Part shown: piece by piece, positions 25,759 through 35,791 of the stretch
How positions within the stretch are numbered: the first letter of the stretch is position 1
Layout: each line of letters begins with the position of its first letter
Position numbers and translations under genes: made by a program
The notes under the pieces: model-generated
Told to the model about the DNA's origin: nothing
The model's input: only the letters and a program-made list of their open reading frames with translations
Database searches by the model: none
Origin: an uncultured Clostridia bacterium
GTDB taxonomy: Bacteria > Bacillota > Clostridia > Christensenellales > Aristaeellaceae
Direction: 5' to 3'
NCBI GenBank assembly: GCA_946408995.1
Contig: CAMJUL010000019.1
Location: 1 to 54,718, forward strand
Length of the DNA: 54,718 nt

Positions 25759-28641
25759 TCAGTTCAGGGGCAGCTCTCTGGCACCGGGGAACAGATGGAG
25801 CATGCTTTCCGGCACGGCGGCGCATTCGCTGCCCTCCCGGGCAAATCGGTCCAGCAGGTCCGCCAGGGAAAGCAGGGTCTCCACGGTGCAATGCAGCATT
25901 CCGGCGCGGAGCTTCAGGGGTTCGTCCGGGTCCTGGCCGGTCAAGAACCGCAGATCCGCTTCGACGCCCAGCTCCATGGGGGTTTTCAGGGGCTCCGCCT
26001 CCGCGATGGTGGAGAGGATGTAGGCGTCCAGGCGCTCCGGCTCCTCCCGGCAGAAGCGCCGGAGGGATTCTGCCAGCCCGTGGTAAAGGGCAAGGGTCTT
26101 GCCGGGGGTGGGATCCCGGTAGGAATAGGCGGTCAGGGAACCGTTCAGGTCCAGGAGCAGGCTGCAGCCATAGGCGCCGCCCTGGACCCGGACGGTGTTC
26201 CACAGGTAGTCGAGACTCAGGATGTTGGCCCCCACCAGGTATCCGGCGTCCAGCCGCTGCCCTTCCTCGAGGGGCGCCCGCCAGGAACGGGCGGCATACC
26301 CGATCTGGGCCGGGATCCGGAGCACCGTCTTCGGGGGCAGGGGATGGGCGTAGGCGGCCCTTGAGGGCACGGCCTTCCCCTCCGGGAAGGAAAGGACAAA
26401 CCCGGCAAGGTCCGGGCAGACCGCGCCGGTGACGGACAGGGTCATACGCGCCCGGGTCAGGGTTTGGGTCTGCAGGCGTTCGGCCGGGGCGTTCAGGGAA
26501 TCGGGACAGGCGCGGATCTCCTGCGCGGCGCGGGAGAGGAAGCACAGGAAGGAGGGCCCGCCGATGGCCTCGTTGACCGCTCCGCCGGCGCTGAAGGAGG
26601 ACAGGGTGCTGATCATCGTCAGAATGTGGCCCGCTTCGGACGGCAGCTGCCGGTACTGGAGGGCGGACTGCTCCGTCAAACGCAGGACCTGCTCCGTTTC
26701 GGTGAACAGGGTGTCCCTGAGGATCTCTCCCACCAGGGCGCAGGCGTCGTCGAGACGGCTCTCCAGGGCGGCAAAGTAGACGTTCAGACAGGGGGCGCAG
26801 GTCCGGCTTTCCCCCGGGCCGCTGATGATCTGCAGGCTGAAGGCGTCCTTTCCAAGCAGGGATTTGACGCGCCGGCGGAGCTCCAGGAGGCCGCAGCCCC
26901 TGGTCGGCAGCTGCCCAAAGAGGGAGGAGAGCAGCTGAAGCCGGCTTAGCTCCTCCAGGGAATAATCCGTCAGCGGGAAATACATCTGGACGTGGACGAT
27001 GCCCGGGCAGGCAGCCGGATGATAAAGCAGGCGGACCCCGGAAACGTCCCGGACAAGGGTCTCTAAAGTGTCGGGAGCGTCCGTGACCTCGCTCAGGGGC
27101 AGCACGGGCAGGGTGGCCAATTGCTCCGGGGAGTCGGGGGTCTGCTGCCAGCGGGTCAGGGAAGCGGTTTCCGCACGGTTTTTTTCAAAATCCGCCTCTG
27201 TCCATCGGGCGCGGATCTCCTCAAGGCGTTTCTGCTCCCGGGCCTCGGTCTCCCGTCCCAGGGTGGGGGAGGGCAGGGCGGTCAGACGGCACATCCCCTC
27301 CTCGGTACAAAGCATTTCCCTTAACAGGGCCTCATAGCCGCCCTGGTCCACCATTTGCCGCAGGGTATGAAGGACATCTGCGTAGCCGAGCCTTTCCAGA
27401 GGATCCCCGCCATAGAGCCAGCCGCCGAGGACCCGGCGGGCCCGGTAGAGCCCCGAGGGCTCCGCGGCGTCCCGGACGGAGAATTCCATGCGGTCGATGC
27501 CCGCCCGGAGCTCCTCATGGTCCAGGCCTTCCCGGCTGAGGCGAAGAGCGGTTTCAAGGACCAGGCGGTCCAGATCCTCCTCCCGGCCGTCGGGCACGTC
27601 CTTGAACACCAGGCTGAAGCTGCTCTGCAGGCCGCCGTCCACGCTGAAAAGGGCGCTGCGGGCCAGGCCGGCGTCCAGGACGGCCTTTTTGAGGGGGGCC
27701 TCGTTGCTGCCCAGGATGGCGCTGAGCAGCACCCGCGCCGCCAGGGTCTTTGCCCGCTCCCGGAAAGTGCCAAGAAGCTTGCCCATCACCAGGCAGCCCT
27801 TGTCCTTTGCCTCTTCGCCCGCGGGAAGCTCATACCATACGGCGGCCCGTCCCGTCCTGGGGATCTGGTACCGATCCTCCGGCAGGGCGGGGGCGGCGCC
27901 GTACCGGCTGTAATAGCTGTCAAGCAGGCGCAGCGTCTCCTCCAGGGGGACCTTTCCGTCCAGATAGACCCGGGCGTTTGCGGGATGATAGAACCGGCGG
28001 TAGGTCTCCCGGTATTGTTCCACTGTCAGGGTGGGAATGCTTTCCGGGTCCCCGCCGGAGTTGAAGCGCAGGCAGGTGTCCGGGAACAAAAGACGGCTGA
28101 GGGCCTCGTCCAGGACGGTGTCCTGGGAGGACATGTCGCCCTTCATCTCGTTGAAGACCACACCCTTGTAGGAGAGGTTCCCGTCCTCGTCCTGTTCGAT
28201 GTGCCAGCCCTCCTGGCGGAAGATGTTGTCGTCGGTCAGCAGCAGCGGGTCAAAGACCGCGTCCAGGTAGACGCTGACCAGGTTCAGGTAATCCCGGGTG
28301 GACCGGCTGGATACCGGATAAATGGTGGAATCCGAGTCGGTCATGGCGTTGAGGAAGGTGTTCATGCTGCTTTTGAGCAGCTCCACGAAGGGCTCCCGTA
28401 CCGGATATTTCCGGGAGCCGCAGAGGGTCGTGTGCTCCAGAATGTGGAACACCCCGGTGTCGTCCTCTGGCAGGGTCTTGAAGGTGATGGAAAACAGCTT
28501 GTTGTTTTCCCCGTTGTCCAGGAAGCAGACCTCGCCCCCGGTTTTTTCGTGCCGGAATTCATAAAGGGTGCCGCCGCATTCCGCCGCGACCCGGACGCGC
28601 GTGACCCGGAACCCGTAAAGCAGATCGTTGACCTGTGGCAT
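25759..28641 (-). CDS. M16C zinc metallopeptidase (presequence protease/PreP type)
   Basis: A 960-residue single-chain peptidase of the PreP/Cym1 type, which degrades short unstructured peptides inside a closed chamber. The inverted zinc motif HxxEH is H66-I-L-E69-H70, followed by TTLCGSRKYPVREPFVELLKSS. The distal Glu ligand is in VVFNEMKGDM (about 157-166). The two halves are joined by a helical linker (about 470-510). There is no signal peptide, so it is probably cytoplasmic, recycling peptides. Last gene of the long minus-strand run and 35 nt after the PLP lyase gene. Length is normal. Confidence 0.93.
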   Translation of the reverse strand: MPQVNDLLYGFRVTRVRVAAECGGTLYEFRHEKTGGEVCFLDNGENNKLFSITFKTLPEDDTGVFHILEHTTLCGSRKYPVREPFVELLKSSMNTFLNAMTDSDSTIYPVSSRSTRDYLNLVSVYLDAVFDPLLLTDDNIFRQEGWHIEQDEDGNLSYKGVVFNEMKGDMSSQDTVLDEALSRLLFPDTCLRFNSGGDPESIPTLTVEQYRETYRRFYHPANARVYLDGKVPLEETLRLLDSYYSRYGAAPALPEDRYQIPRTGRAAVWYELPAGEEAKDKGCLVMGKLLGTFRERAKTLAARVLLSAILGSNEAPLKKAVLDAGLARSALFSVDGGLQSSFSLVFKDVPDGREEDLDRLVLETALRLSREGLDHEELRAGIDRMEFSVRDAAEPSGLYRARRVLGGWLYGGDPLERLGYADVLHTLRQMVDQGGYEALLREMLCTEEGMCRLTALPSPTLGRETEAREQKRLEEIRARWTEADFEKNRAETASLTRWQQTPDSPEQLATLPVLPLSEVTDAPDTLETLVRDVSGVRLLYHPAACPGIVHVQMYFPLTDYSLEELSRLQLLSSLFGQLPTRGCGLLELRRRVKSLLGKDAFSLQIISGPGESRTCAPCLNVYFAALESRLDDACALVGEILRDTLFTETEQVLRLTEQSALQYRQLPSEAGHILTMISTLSSFSAGGAVNEAIGGPSFLCFLSRAAQEIRACPDSLNAPAERLQTQTLTRARMTLSVTGAVCPDLAGFVLSFPEGKAVPSRAAYAHPLPPKTVLRIPAQIGYAARSWRAPLEEGQRLDAGYLVGANILSLDYLWNTVRVQGGAYGCSLLLDLNGSLTAYSYRDPTPGKTLALYHGLAESLRRFCREEPERLDAYILSTIAEAEPLKTPMELGVEADLRFLTGQDPDEPLKLRAGMLHCTVETLLSLADLLDRFAREGSECAAVPESMLHLFPGARELPLN

Positions 28642-28676
28642 GTTTCAGGTGTCCTTTCATGATGGCCGCGGGGCCG

Positions 28677-29927
28677 TTATTTGGTTCCCAGACGCAAGAG
28701 GACCTCCCGCAGGGCGAGGCGGCCATGGACATAGGTCAGCCCGCCCTGGAGGTAAGCGGCGTAGGGCTCCCGCATGGGGCCGTCCGCGCTCAATTCGATG
28801 CTGGCGCCGGCTACGAAGGTGCCCGCGGCCATGATGACCTTGTCCTCATAGCCGGGCATGTCCCAGGCCTCCGGAACGGCGTCCGCGTCCACGGGAGAAG
28901 CGGCCTGGATCCCCTGGCAGAAGGCCGTCAGAGCCTCCGGCGTTTTGAGCCGGATGGCCTGGATGATGTCCGAACGGGGGGCGTCGTAGGCCGGGGAGGT
29001 CTCAAGGCCCAGCTTTTCAAAGACCCGGGCGGCCAGGACCGCGGTCTTCAAAGCCTGGGTGACCGTATGGGGCGCCATGAAAAGGCCCTGGTAGAAGGGC
29101 CGGTAGCTGCCGGCGTAGCTGCCCTCCTCCCGGCCGATGCCGGGGGCCGTCAGGCGGGCGGCGATCCGCTCGATGACCGCCTCGCTGCCGCAGATGTAGC
29201 CGCCGGTGGGGGCCAGGCCCCCGCCCAGGTTCTTGATCAGGCTGCCGGCGCAAAGGTCCGCCCCCAGGTGGGTGGGTTCCCGGTCGGACAGGAAGCCGCC
29301 GTAGCAGTTGTCCACAAGGACCAGGATGTCTTTGCGGATTCCGTGGATCATCTCGGCGGCCTTGGCGATGTCCTCCAGGGAGAGGGCGGGACGCCAGGCG
29401 TATCCCCGGCTGCGCTGGATCAGCACCACCCGGGTGTCGGGGCACAGGGCGGCCGCGATGGCGGCCAGGTCCAGGCGGCCTTCCGCCGTCAGGTCGGTCT
29501 GGGTATAGCGGACCTTCATCTCCTTCAGGCTGCCGACGCCGCTGCCCGTCAGGCCGATGACGGTCTGCAGGGTGTCGTAGGGCGCGCCTGCGGCGCTCAG
29601 CAGGTGATCCCCGGGACGGAGCAGGCCGAACAGGCACAGGGAAAGGGCCGCGGTCCCAGAGACGATCTGGGGCCGGACGATGGCCGCCTCGGTGCCAAAG
29701 AGCCCGGCGAAGATCTTTTCCAGGGTGTCCCGGCCCACGTCATCATAGCCGTAGCCGTTGGTGGGGGAAAAATGGCGCGGCGCCACCTGGTGGAGGCGGA
29801 ACTGGTCCAGCACCCGGCGGGTGTTGATCTCCTCGGTTTTTTCAAGCGCCGCGAACACGGGCAGGCAGTCTTTTTCCGCCGCGTCCAGGAAGGCGTCCAG
29901 CCGGCGGTCGTTTGCGTTTGTCGTCAT
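28677..29927 (-). CDS. PLP-dependent methionine gamma-lyase/YnbB (aluminium resistance) family protein
   Basis: A 416-residue PLP enzyme of the Cys/Met metabolism superfamily, in the branch annotated as aluminium resistance or methionine gamma-lyase family (B. subtilis YnbB). It shows the branch marks HFSPTNGYGYDDVGRDTLE near 50, PQIVSGTAALSLCLFG, the cofactor Asp in VLVDNCYGGF, and the PLP Lys in GSLIKNLGGG with GGYICG after it. ATG 29927 follows GGAGG; a TTG just before it is less likely. The family commonly lies beside miaA and mutL/hfq in Firmicutes, as here. The true substrate of this branch is not established. Confidence 0.9.
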   Translation of the reverse strand: MTTNANDRRLDAFLDAAEKDCLPVFAALEKTEEINTRRVLDQFRLHQVAPRHFSPTNGYGYDDVGRDTLEKIFAGLFGTEAAIVRPQIVSGTAALSLCLFGLLRPGDHLLSAAGAPYDTLQTVIGLTGSGVGSLKEMKVRYTQTDLTAEGRLDLAAIAAALCPDTRVVLIQRSRGYAWRPALSLEDIAKAAEMIHGIRKDILVLVDNCYGGFLSDREPTHLGADLCAGSLIKNLGGGLAPTGGYICGSEAVIERIAARLTAPGIGREEGSYAGSYRPFYQGLFMAPHTVTQALKTAVLAARVFEKLGLETSPAYDAPRSDIIQAIRLKTPEALTAFCQGIQAASPVDADAVPEAWDMPGYEDKVIMAAGTFVAGASIELSADGPMREPYAAYLQGGLTYVHGRLALREVLLRLGTK

Positions 29928-29966
29928 CAAATGCTTCCTCCAATGCAGTTGGGGTAGGGCTTGCGT

Positions 29967-30857
29967 TCAAAAGGGATTCCGGCCGGGCAGGGCGCAGGCC
30001 TCCTGAGGGGTCAGCCAGCGGATCCTCGGATCCCGCCGGAACCAGGTCAGCTGCCGTTTGGCGTAATGCCGCGTGCGGGTTTTGATCAAAGTGACGGCCT
30101 CCGGAAGGGAAATGCGGCCCGCGAGGCAGTCGGCGGTCTCCTTGTAGCCGAGGCCCTGCATGGAGGTGCAGTCCCTTTGAACGCCTCTTTCAAGCAGGGC
30201 GCGCACTTCCTCCATCAGGCCCAGGCGGAACATGTCGTCCACCCGGCGGTCGATGCGGGCGTACAATTCCGCCCGCGGAAGGTCGACGGCGTACAGGGTA
30301 AAGGTCCAGCGGGCGTCCGGCTCCTTTTGGGCGAAATCGGCCAGGGATCTCCCGGTCAGCTCGAACACCTCCAGGGCGCGGATGACCCGGCGCTCGTCGT
30401 TGGGGTGGAGCCGCGCGGCCATGGCGGGGTCGGCCTTGGAAAGGAGCGCGTGCAGATGTTTCCTGCCGCGCTCCGCGGCCAGGGCCTTGTAACGCTCCCG
30501 CAGCCCTTCGTCCGCCGGGGCGCCGCCAAAGGACTGCCGGAAGGAAAGGGCGTCCAGGTACAATCCGGTCCCCCCGCAGAGGATGGGCCGGTCCGTTTCG
30601 GAAAGGGCTTTTTCGCATTCCGCCAGCCACTGGGTGACGGTGAAGGGGTCCCGGGGCTCGCACAGGTCCAGAAGGCGGTGGGGGACCCGGCGCTGTTCCT
30701 CGGGCGTGGGCTTGGCGGTGCCGATGTCCATGCCCCGGTATACCTGCATGGAGTCCATGCACAGAACCGTGCCGCCGTGCCTTTCCGCTAGGGCCAGGGC
30801 CAGGGCGGTTTTGCCGGAGGCGGTGGGGCCGACAAGGCCCACGATGTGTTTGGCCAT
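29967..30857 (-). CDS. miaA: tRNA dimethylallyltransferase MiaA
   Basis: A 296-residue enzyme that adds a dimethylallyl group to N6 of A37 in tRNAs reading codons with U first. Seen: P-loop GPTASGKT (about 9-16), DSMQVYRGMDIGTAKP, HRLLDLCEPRDPFTV, GGTGLYLDAL, and the later MQGLGYKE with QLTWFRRDPRIRWL at the end. ATG 30857 is two bases after the mutL stop. Its product is the substrate of MiaB, encoded in the same run, so the two steps of ms2i6A37 synthesis are co-regulated. Confidence 0.96.
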   Translation of the reverse strand: MAKHIVGLVGPTASGKTALALALAERHGGTVLCMDSMQVYRGMDIGTAKPTPEEQRRVPHRLLDLCEPRDPFTVTQWLAECEKALSETDRPILCGGTGLYLDALSFRQSFGGAPADEGLRERYKALAAERGRKHLHALLSKADPAMAARLHPNDERRVIRALEVFELTGRSLADFAQKEPDARWTFTLYAVDLPRAELYARIDRRVDDMFRLGLMEEVRALLERGVQRDCTSMQGLGYKETADCLAGRISLPEAVTLIKTRTRHYAKRQLTWFRRDPRIRWLTPQEACALPGRNPF

Positions 30858-30859
30858 GG

Positions 30860-32791
30860 CTATTCCCCCCGGGACTGGATGCGCTTGAAACGCTTTTCCA
30901 GGTCTGTACGGGTCATTTCGATCATCAGGGGGCGGCCGTGGGGGCAGGTCAGGCGGATGTCCTCCCGCAGCATGCGGCGCACCAGCTCCTCCAGGGCGTC
31001 CGGCGGCAGCTTTTCCCCGCCCTTGACCGCGTGCTTGCAGCTCATCTGGGTGATGCGCTGCACCCTTTCCAGCTGGGTGATGTTCCCGGTGGCGTTCAGC
31101 TCGTCCAGGGCTTCGTGGAAGCACCGGACAGCCTGGGGCTGCCCCAGGATCAGCGGGACGCCGCGGATCTGGACGGCCAGGTCGCCGAAATCCTCACAGT
31201 CAAAGCCGGCCTCGTACAGGGCCTCCTGGCTGTTGAGGAAGGTCTCGTATTCGCCGCGGGTGAGCTGCACCAACAGGGGGGAGAGCAGTCCCTGGATGGG
31301 CGGCGTCCCCCGGGTCTCGGCGGTCAGCTTTTCATACAGGAGGCGCTCGTGGACGGCGTGCTGGTCGCACATCAACAGGCGGTCGTCGTATTCCAGAAGG
31401 ATGTAGGTGTCAAACACCGTGCCGATGATGCGCAGGGGCTTTTCCCGGAAGGCCTCTTTGACCGTCTGGGATTCCAGCTGTTCCGCCTCCTCCGCCGGGA
31501 GGGCGGGGGCAGGTTTCCCTTTTGATGCGGACGGGGCGGGGGATTGCAGCAGGACGTTTTCCACCGGCGCGGCGAACAGGCCGAAGGGCTCCGCCTTGGA
31601 AACGGTTTCCCGGGCGGTCAGGGGCGCGCCGGCAGGCGGGGGCGGCGGAGCGGGGGGCACGGCGGACGGCGTCGGGGCTGCCGCAGCCGCCGGGACCGCG
31701 GGGGGGTCCAGGCGGTCGTTGGCACGGACGGCGGCGGCGGGACGGTCCTCCTTTGGATCGGGCACGAAGGCCTTGGGAATCTGCTCCTCGCTTTTCCTTT
31801 GGGCGTAAAGGCAGTCCGACACCAGGTCCCGGATCGCGGAGCGGACCTGCATTTCGTCCGTAAAGCGCACCTCCCATTTGTTGGGATGCACGTTGACGTC
31901 CACGTTTTCATAGGGCATGTCCAGGTGCAGGACACAGACCGGGAAGCGGCCGATGGTCACCAGCTGCCGGCAGGCCTCCTCCAGCCCGGAGGAGAGGGCG
32001 GCGCTGCGCAGGGTGCGGCCGTTGAGGAAAAAGAATTCCCGGCCGCGGTTGCCCCGGCTGGCGTCCCCGCAGCCCACCAGGCCCTTCAGGCGGATGCCGC
32101 TCTGAACGCCCTCCACCCGGGTCATCAGCCGCAGGGTATAGAGCCCGAAGACGGACAGGGCTGCGTTTTCCAGGCTGCCGTCCCCGGGGGAAAAGTACAC
32201 GTTTTTCCCGTCCGCGGTGAACCGGAAGGAAATGTCGGGCCGGGAGAGGATCATCCGCTCCATCAGGTCCGCCACCAGCGCTGTTTCCGCGGAGGCTTTT
32301 TTCAGGAATTTCCGGCGCACCGGGGCGTTGAAGAACAGGTCCTTCACGGTGAAGGAGGTGCCCTCCGGGCAGCCGGCCGGCTGGATGGAGACCATTTCGC
32401 CTCCTTCGTTGACGGCCTTGACGCCCTCATCGCTGTCCCGGGTGCGGGTCAGGCAGGTGACGCGGGCCACGGCCGCGATGGAGGCGAGCGCCTCCCCCCG
32501 GAAGCCCAGGGAGCGCACCCCGATCAGGTCTTCGGACCGGCGGATCTTGCTGGTGGCATGGCGCATGAAGGCCATGCGGATGTCTTCGGGCCGGATGCCG
32601 CTGCCGTTGTCGGTGACCCGCAGGGAGGTGACCCCGCCGTCCCGGATGTCGACCGTGACGGCGGTGGCGCCGGCGTCGATGGCGTTCTCCACCAGTTCCT
32701 TGATGGCGGAGGCGGGGCGCTCCACCACCTCCCCTGCGGCGATCTGGCCGATGACCTCCGGCGGCAGGGGACGAATGATGCTTTCTGACAT
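30860..32791 (-). CDS. mutL: DNA mismatch repair protein MutL
   Basis: A 643-residue MutL. The N-terminal GHKL ATPase has ELVENAIDAGAT (about 30-41), DNGSGI, and RHATSKI with GFRGEALASIA. A linker very rich in Pro and Ala (about 345-425) joins it to the C-terminal dimerisation domain. That domain carries the endonuclease motif DQHAxxExxxxE (from about 476), plus CKHAVKGGE and CPHGRP, so this is a nicking MutL as in organisms without MutH. ATG 32791 follows GGAGCGG. It lies between mutS and miaA with gaps of a few bases. Confidence 0.97.
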   Translation of the reverse strand: MSESIIRPLPPEVIGQIAAGEVVERPASAIKELVENAIDAGATAVTVDIRDGGVTSLRVTDNGSGIRPEDIRMAFMRHATSKIRRSEDLIGVRSLGFRGEALASIAAVARVTCLTRTRDSDEGVKAVNEGGEMVSIQPAGCPEGTSFTVKDLFFNAPVRRKFLKKASAETALVADLMERMILSRPDISFRFTADGKNVYFSPGDGSLENAALSVFGLYTLRLMTRVEGVQSGIRLKGLVGCGDASRGNRGREFFFLNGRTLRSAALSSGLEEACRQLVTIGRFPVCVLHLDMPYENVDVNVHPNKWEVRFTDEMQVRSAIRDLVSDCLYAQRKSEEQIPKAFVPDPKEDRPAAAVRANDRLDPPAVPAAAAAPTPSAVPPAPPPPPAGAPLTARETVSKAEPFGLFAAPVENVLLQSPAPSASKGKPAPALPAEEAEQLESQTVKEAFREKPLRIIGTVFDTYILLEYDDRLLMCDQHAVHERLLYEKLTAETRGTPPIQGLLSPLLVQLTRGEYETFLNSQEALYEAGFDCEDFGDLAVQIRGVPLILGQPQAVRCFHEALDELNATGNITQLERVQRITQMSCKHAVKGGEKLPPDALEELVRRMLREDIRLTCPHGRPLMIEMTRTDLEKRFKRIQSRGE

Positions 32792-32800
32792 AACCGCTCC

Positions 32801-35395
32801 TTACAGTTTCAACGCTTTTTCCCGGAGGACGAAGAGCTGGTTCAGGGCTTCCATGGGGGTCATGGCCAGCACGTCCAGCTTCCGGATCTCCTCGATCAGC
32901 TCCGTCTGGGAATAGCCCAGCAGGTCCATCTGCTGTTTCTGGATCTTCTTTCCGGCGGTGAGAATGTTCTGCCCGATGGAGTTTTCCTGGTCGTGGCTGA
33001 CCTCCAGGCGGGCCTCGATCTGCTGGGCCCGGGCGACCACGGCCCGGGGCACCCCCGCCAGGCGGGCCACGTAGATGCCAAAGCTCTTGTCCGCTCCGCC
33101 GGGCTTGATCTTGCGCAGGAAGAGCACTTCCTCGCCCATTTCCCTGACCGCCACACAGAAGTTGACCACCCCGTCCAGGTGCCCTTCCAGTTCGGAAAGC
33201 TCGTGATAATGGGTGGCAAAGAGGGTCCGGGCGCCGCTTTTTTCCTTGTCCGCCAGGTATTCCACCGCTGCCCAGGCGATGGAGAGGCCGTCAAAGGTCG
33301 AAGTGCCCCGGCCGATCTCGTCCAGCAGCACCAGGGACTGCTTTGTGGCGTTGCGCAGGATATAGGCCATCTCGCTCATTTCCACCATGAAGGTGCTCTG
33401 CCCCCCGGCCAGGTCGTCGGAGGCGCCCACCCGGGTATACACGCAGTCGGTCAGGGGAATGCGGGCCGCGGACGCCGGCACAAAGGAGCCCATGTGGGCC
33501 ATCAGGGTGATCAGGGCCACCTGCCGCATGTAGGTGGATTTGCCGGCCATGTTGGGACCGGTGATGATGTGCATGCGCCGCCCTTCCCCGTCCATAAGGG
33601 TATCGTTGGGGACAAAGGCGTTGTCCGGCAGCATTTTTTCCACCACCGGATGCCTGCCGTCCCGGATGTCGAGGATCCCGTCCAAAGTGATCTCCGGCTG
33701 GACGTAATGGTTTTCCGCCGCGGCGGAGGCGAGGGACAGAAGGGCGTCCAGGGTCTTGAAGCCCAGGGCGGTGCGCTGCAGGCGCTCCATGTGGTCCGCG
33801 ATCCTTTGGCGGACCTCCTCAAACAGGGCGCTTTCCAGCTTCAGCGCTTCCTCCCGGGCGCCGATCAGACGGCTTTCCAGGGTGCGCAGTTCGTCGGTGG
33901 TGAAGCGCTCGGCATTGGTGAGGGTCTGGCGGCGCTGGTAATCGGCGGGGACCAGGGCATAGTTGGACTTGGTCACCTCGATGTAATAGCCAAAGACCTT
34001 GTTGTAGAGGATCTTCAGGTTTTTGATGCCGGTGCGCTCCCGCTCCCGCTGCTCCATGTCGACCAGCATCTGCCGGCCGTCGGTGGAGAAGCGCCGCATT
34101 TCGTCCAGCTTGTCGCTGTAGCCCTCCCGGATCAGGCCGCCCTCGGTGATCACCACCGGCGCTTCGGGGTCGATGGCGTTTTCAAGCAGGGTGCACAATT
34201 CCCCGCAGGGGTCGATCAGGCCGGCCACCTCCGAAAGGGGGCCTTCCTCCAGGGTGGAGAGCAATTGCAGGATGGAGGGGGCGGCCTTCAGGCTGCGGCA
34301 AAGGCTCAGGCAGTCCCTCGCGTTCAGGGAATGATAGCTGACCTTGCCAAGAAGCCGCTCCATGTCATAGACGCTGCTCATTTCCTCCCTGAGGGAGGCG
34401 GAGGCGATGGGGGAGCGCACCAGGGCGGCGACCGCGTCCAGGCGTTTTTGGATGCTGTCGGCCCGGGTCAGGGGACGTTCCACCCAGGCGCGCAGCTGTC
34501 TTGCCCCCATGGCGGTGACGGTATGGTCCAGGACCCCCAGCAGGGATCCCCGGGCGGTGTGTCCCCGGAGGCTTTCGGTCAGCTCCAGGTTGCGCCGGGT
34601 GGCGTCGTCCAGGGGCATCACGTCTCTGCCGTTCAGCACGCGGATGCCCCGCAGGTGGCTCAGGGCGTTTTTCTGGGTGTCGGACAGGTAGCGCATCAGC
34701 GCGCCCGCGGCGCCGGCCGCGGGCCCAAGCCCGTTCCCCAGGCCCAGGGCCGTCAGGGAATGGACCTTGAAATGCTCAAGCAGCTGCTCCCTGGCGGCGG
34801 CGGGCTGCCAGGCGGAGGAGGTATAAGCCCTGGGGGGCGTGGAAGAGAGGCCCTGCAGGGCGGTGGGGTCGTTTGTAAGAAGCTCTCCGGGCCGGATGGA
34901 GGAGAGCAGGCTTTTGATCTCGTCCGGGGCGTTTTTTAACTGCTGGACAAAAAACTCCCCGGTGGAAACGTCGCACCAGGCCACAGCGGCCTGCCGGCCG
35001 GACAGGAGGACGGTACAGAGGAAATTGTTTTTCTTTTCGCCGATGGCGCCGGGATCGGTCAGGGTCCCGGGGGTCACGATACGCACGATGTCCCGCTGCA
35101 CCAGGCCCTTGGCCAGGGAAGGGTCCTCCATCTGCTCGCAGATGGCGACCCGGTAGCCCTTCTGGACCAGGCGGCTGACGTAGCTGTCCACCGCGTGATG
35201 GGGGACGCCGGCCATGGGCGCCCGCTCCTCCAGGCCGCAGTCCTTGCCGGTCAGGGTCAGTTCCAGCTCCCGGGAGGCGATTTTGGCGTCCTCAAAGAAC
35301 ATTTCGTAAAAATCCCCGACCCGGAAAAACAGAAGGGCGTCCGGATTCTGCTCCTTGGCGGTCAGGTATTGCTGCATCATCGGGGAAAGTGCCAT
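32801..35395 (-). CDS. mutS: DNA mismatch repair protein MutS
   Basis: An 864-residue MutS1 that recognises mismatches and starts repair with MutL. The mismatch-binding motif is in FFRVGDFYEMF (about 24-34). The lever and clamp region follows, and then the ATPase with GPNMAGKSTYMRQV (Walker A), LLDEIGRGTSTFDG (Walker B) and ATHYHEL. No Smr domain is present. ATG 35395 gives the standard family start (MQQYLTAKEQNPD). It ends 9 nt before mutL. Confidence 0.98.
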   Translation of the reverse strand: MALSPMMQQYLTAKEQNPDALLFFRVGDFYEMFFEDAKIASRELELTLTGKDCGLEERAPMAGVPHHAVDSYVSRLVQKGYRVAICEQMEDPSLAKGLVQRDIVRIVTPGTLTDPGAIGEKKNNFLCTVLLSGRQAAVAWCDVSTGEFFVQQLKNAPDEIKSLLSSIRPGELLTNDPTALQGLSSTPPRAYTSSAWQPAAAREQLLEHFKVHSLTALGLGNGLGPAAGAAGALMRYLSDTQKNALSHLRGIRVLNGRDVMPLDDATRRNLELTESLRGHTARGSLLGVLDHTVTAMGARQLRAWVERPLTRADSIQKRLDAVAALVRSPIASASLREEMSSVYDMERLLGKVSYHSLNARDCLSLCRSLKAAPSILQLLSTLEEGPLSEVAGLIDPCGELCTLLENAIDPEAPVVITEGGLIREGYSDKLDEMRRFSTDGRQMLVDMEQRERERTGIKNLKILYNKVFGYYIEVTKSNYALVPADYQRRQTLTNAERFTTDELRTLESRLIGAREEALKLESALFEEVRQRIADHMERLQRTALGFKTLDALLSLASAAAENHYVQPEITLDGILDIRDGRHPVVEKMLPDNAFVPNDTLMDGEGRRMHIITGPNMAGKSTYMRQVALITLMAHMGSFVPASAARIPLTDCVYTRVGASDDLAGGQSTFMVEMSEMAYILRNATKQSLVLLDEIGRGTSTFDGLSIAWAAVEYLADKEKSGARTLFATHYHELSELEGHLDGVVNFCVAVREMGEEVLFLRKIKPGGADKSFGIYVARLAGVPRAVVARAQQIEARLEVSHDQENSIGQNILTAGKKIQKQQMDLLGYSQTELIEEIRKLDVLAMTPMEALNQLFVLREKALKL

Positions 35396-35416
35396 CTGAA
35401 AAGTCCCTCTTTCATC

Positions 35417-35791
35417 TCATGTGTCCGCCGGGGCGGAGCCTTTGCAGCCGGCGCACCCGGCGCACCCGCCGCAGCCGCCGCAGGGGGCGGGGGCCGCGTC
35501 CGGGGAGAGCACGCCGGAGAGGACAGCGTTGACCTCCCGCATCAGGGCGCGGTAGGTCTCCCGGGCCTGCGCGGCCCGCCTGTAGGCTTGCGTTGCGCGC
35601 ACCCGGGCCAGCACCTGTGCCGCTTCCTCCTCCCTTCCTTCCGCCTTCAGCGCCTGGCACTGGTCCAGGAGCAGGGCGGTCTCCCCGTCCCGGTCCAGGG
35701 CGTCCTCCGCCAGGCGAAGGGCAATGAACTCGCCGCTTTGGGCAATGGAGAGGGCCAGGGCGCGGGCGGCCTGACGAACGGATTCATTCAC
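35417..35791 (-). CDS. YlbF/YmcA (RicF/RicA) family protein with a five-cysteine tail
   Basis: A 124-residue protein. Residues 1-90 are a helical YlbF/YmcA domain (LALSIAQSGEFIALRLAEDAL, then QLKAEGREEEA-like and QAYRRAAQARETYRALMREVN). In B. subtilis the relatives RicA, RicF and RicT form a complex that binds iron-sulfur clusters and affects mRNA processing by RNase Y. Here a short Pro/Ala linker leads to a tail with Cys at 104, 107, 110, 113 and 116, each three apart, ready to bind metal or a cluster. It overlaps miaB by 8 nt and mutS follows, so it is translated with an iron-sulfur enzyme. Which Ric protein it corresponds to cannot be told. Confidence 0.8.
   Translation of the reverse strand: MNESVRQAARALALSIAQSGEFIALRLAEDALDRDGETALLLDQCQALKAEGREEEAAQVLARVRATQAYRRAAQARETYRALMREVNAVLSGVLSPDAAPAPCGGCGGCAGCAGCKGSAPADT

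Noticed and set aside
31520-31760. Proline/alanine-rich part of MutL as a separate domain or insertion
   Set aside because: MutL linkers are normally long and low in complexity; the composition reflects the high GC content.
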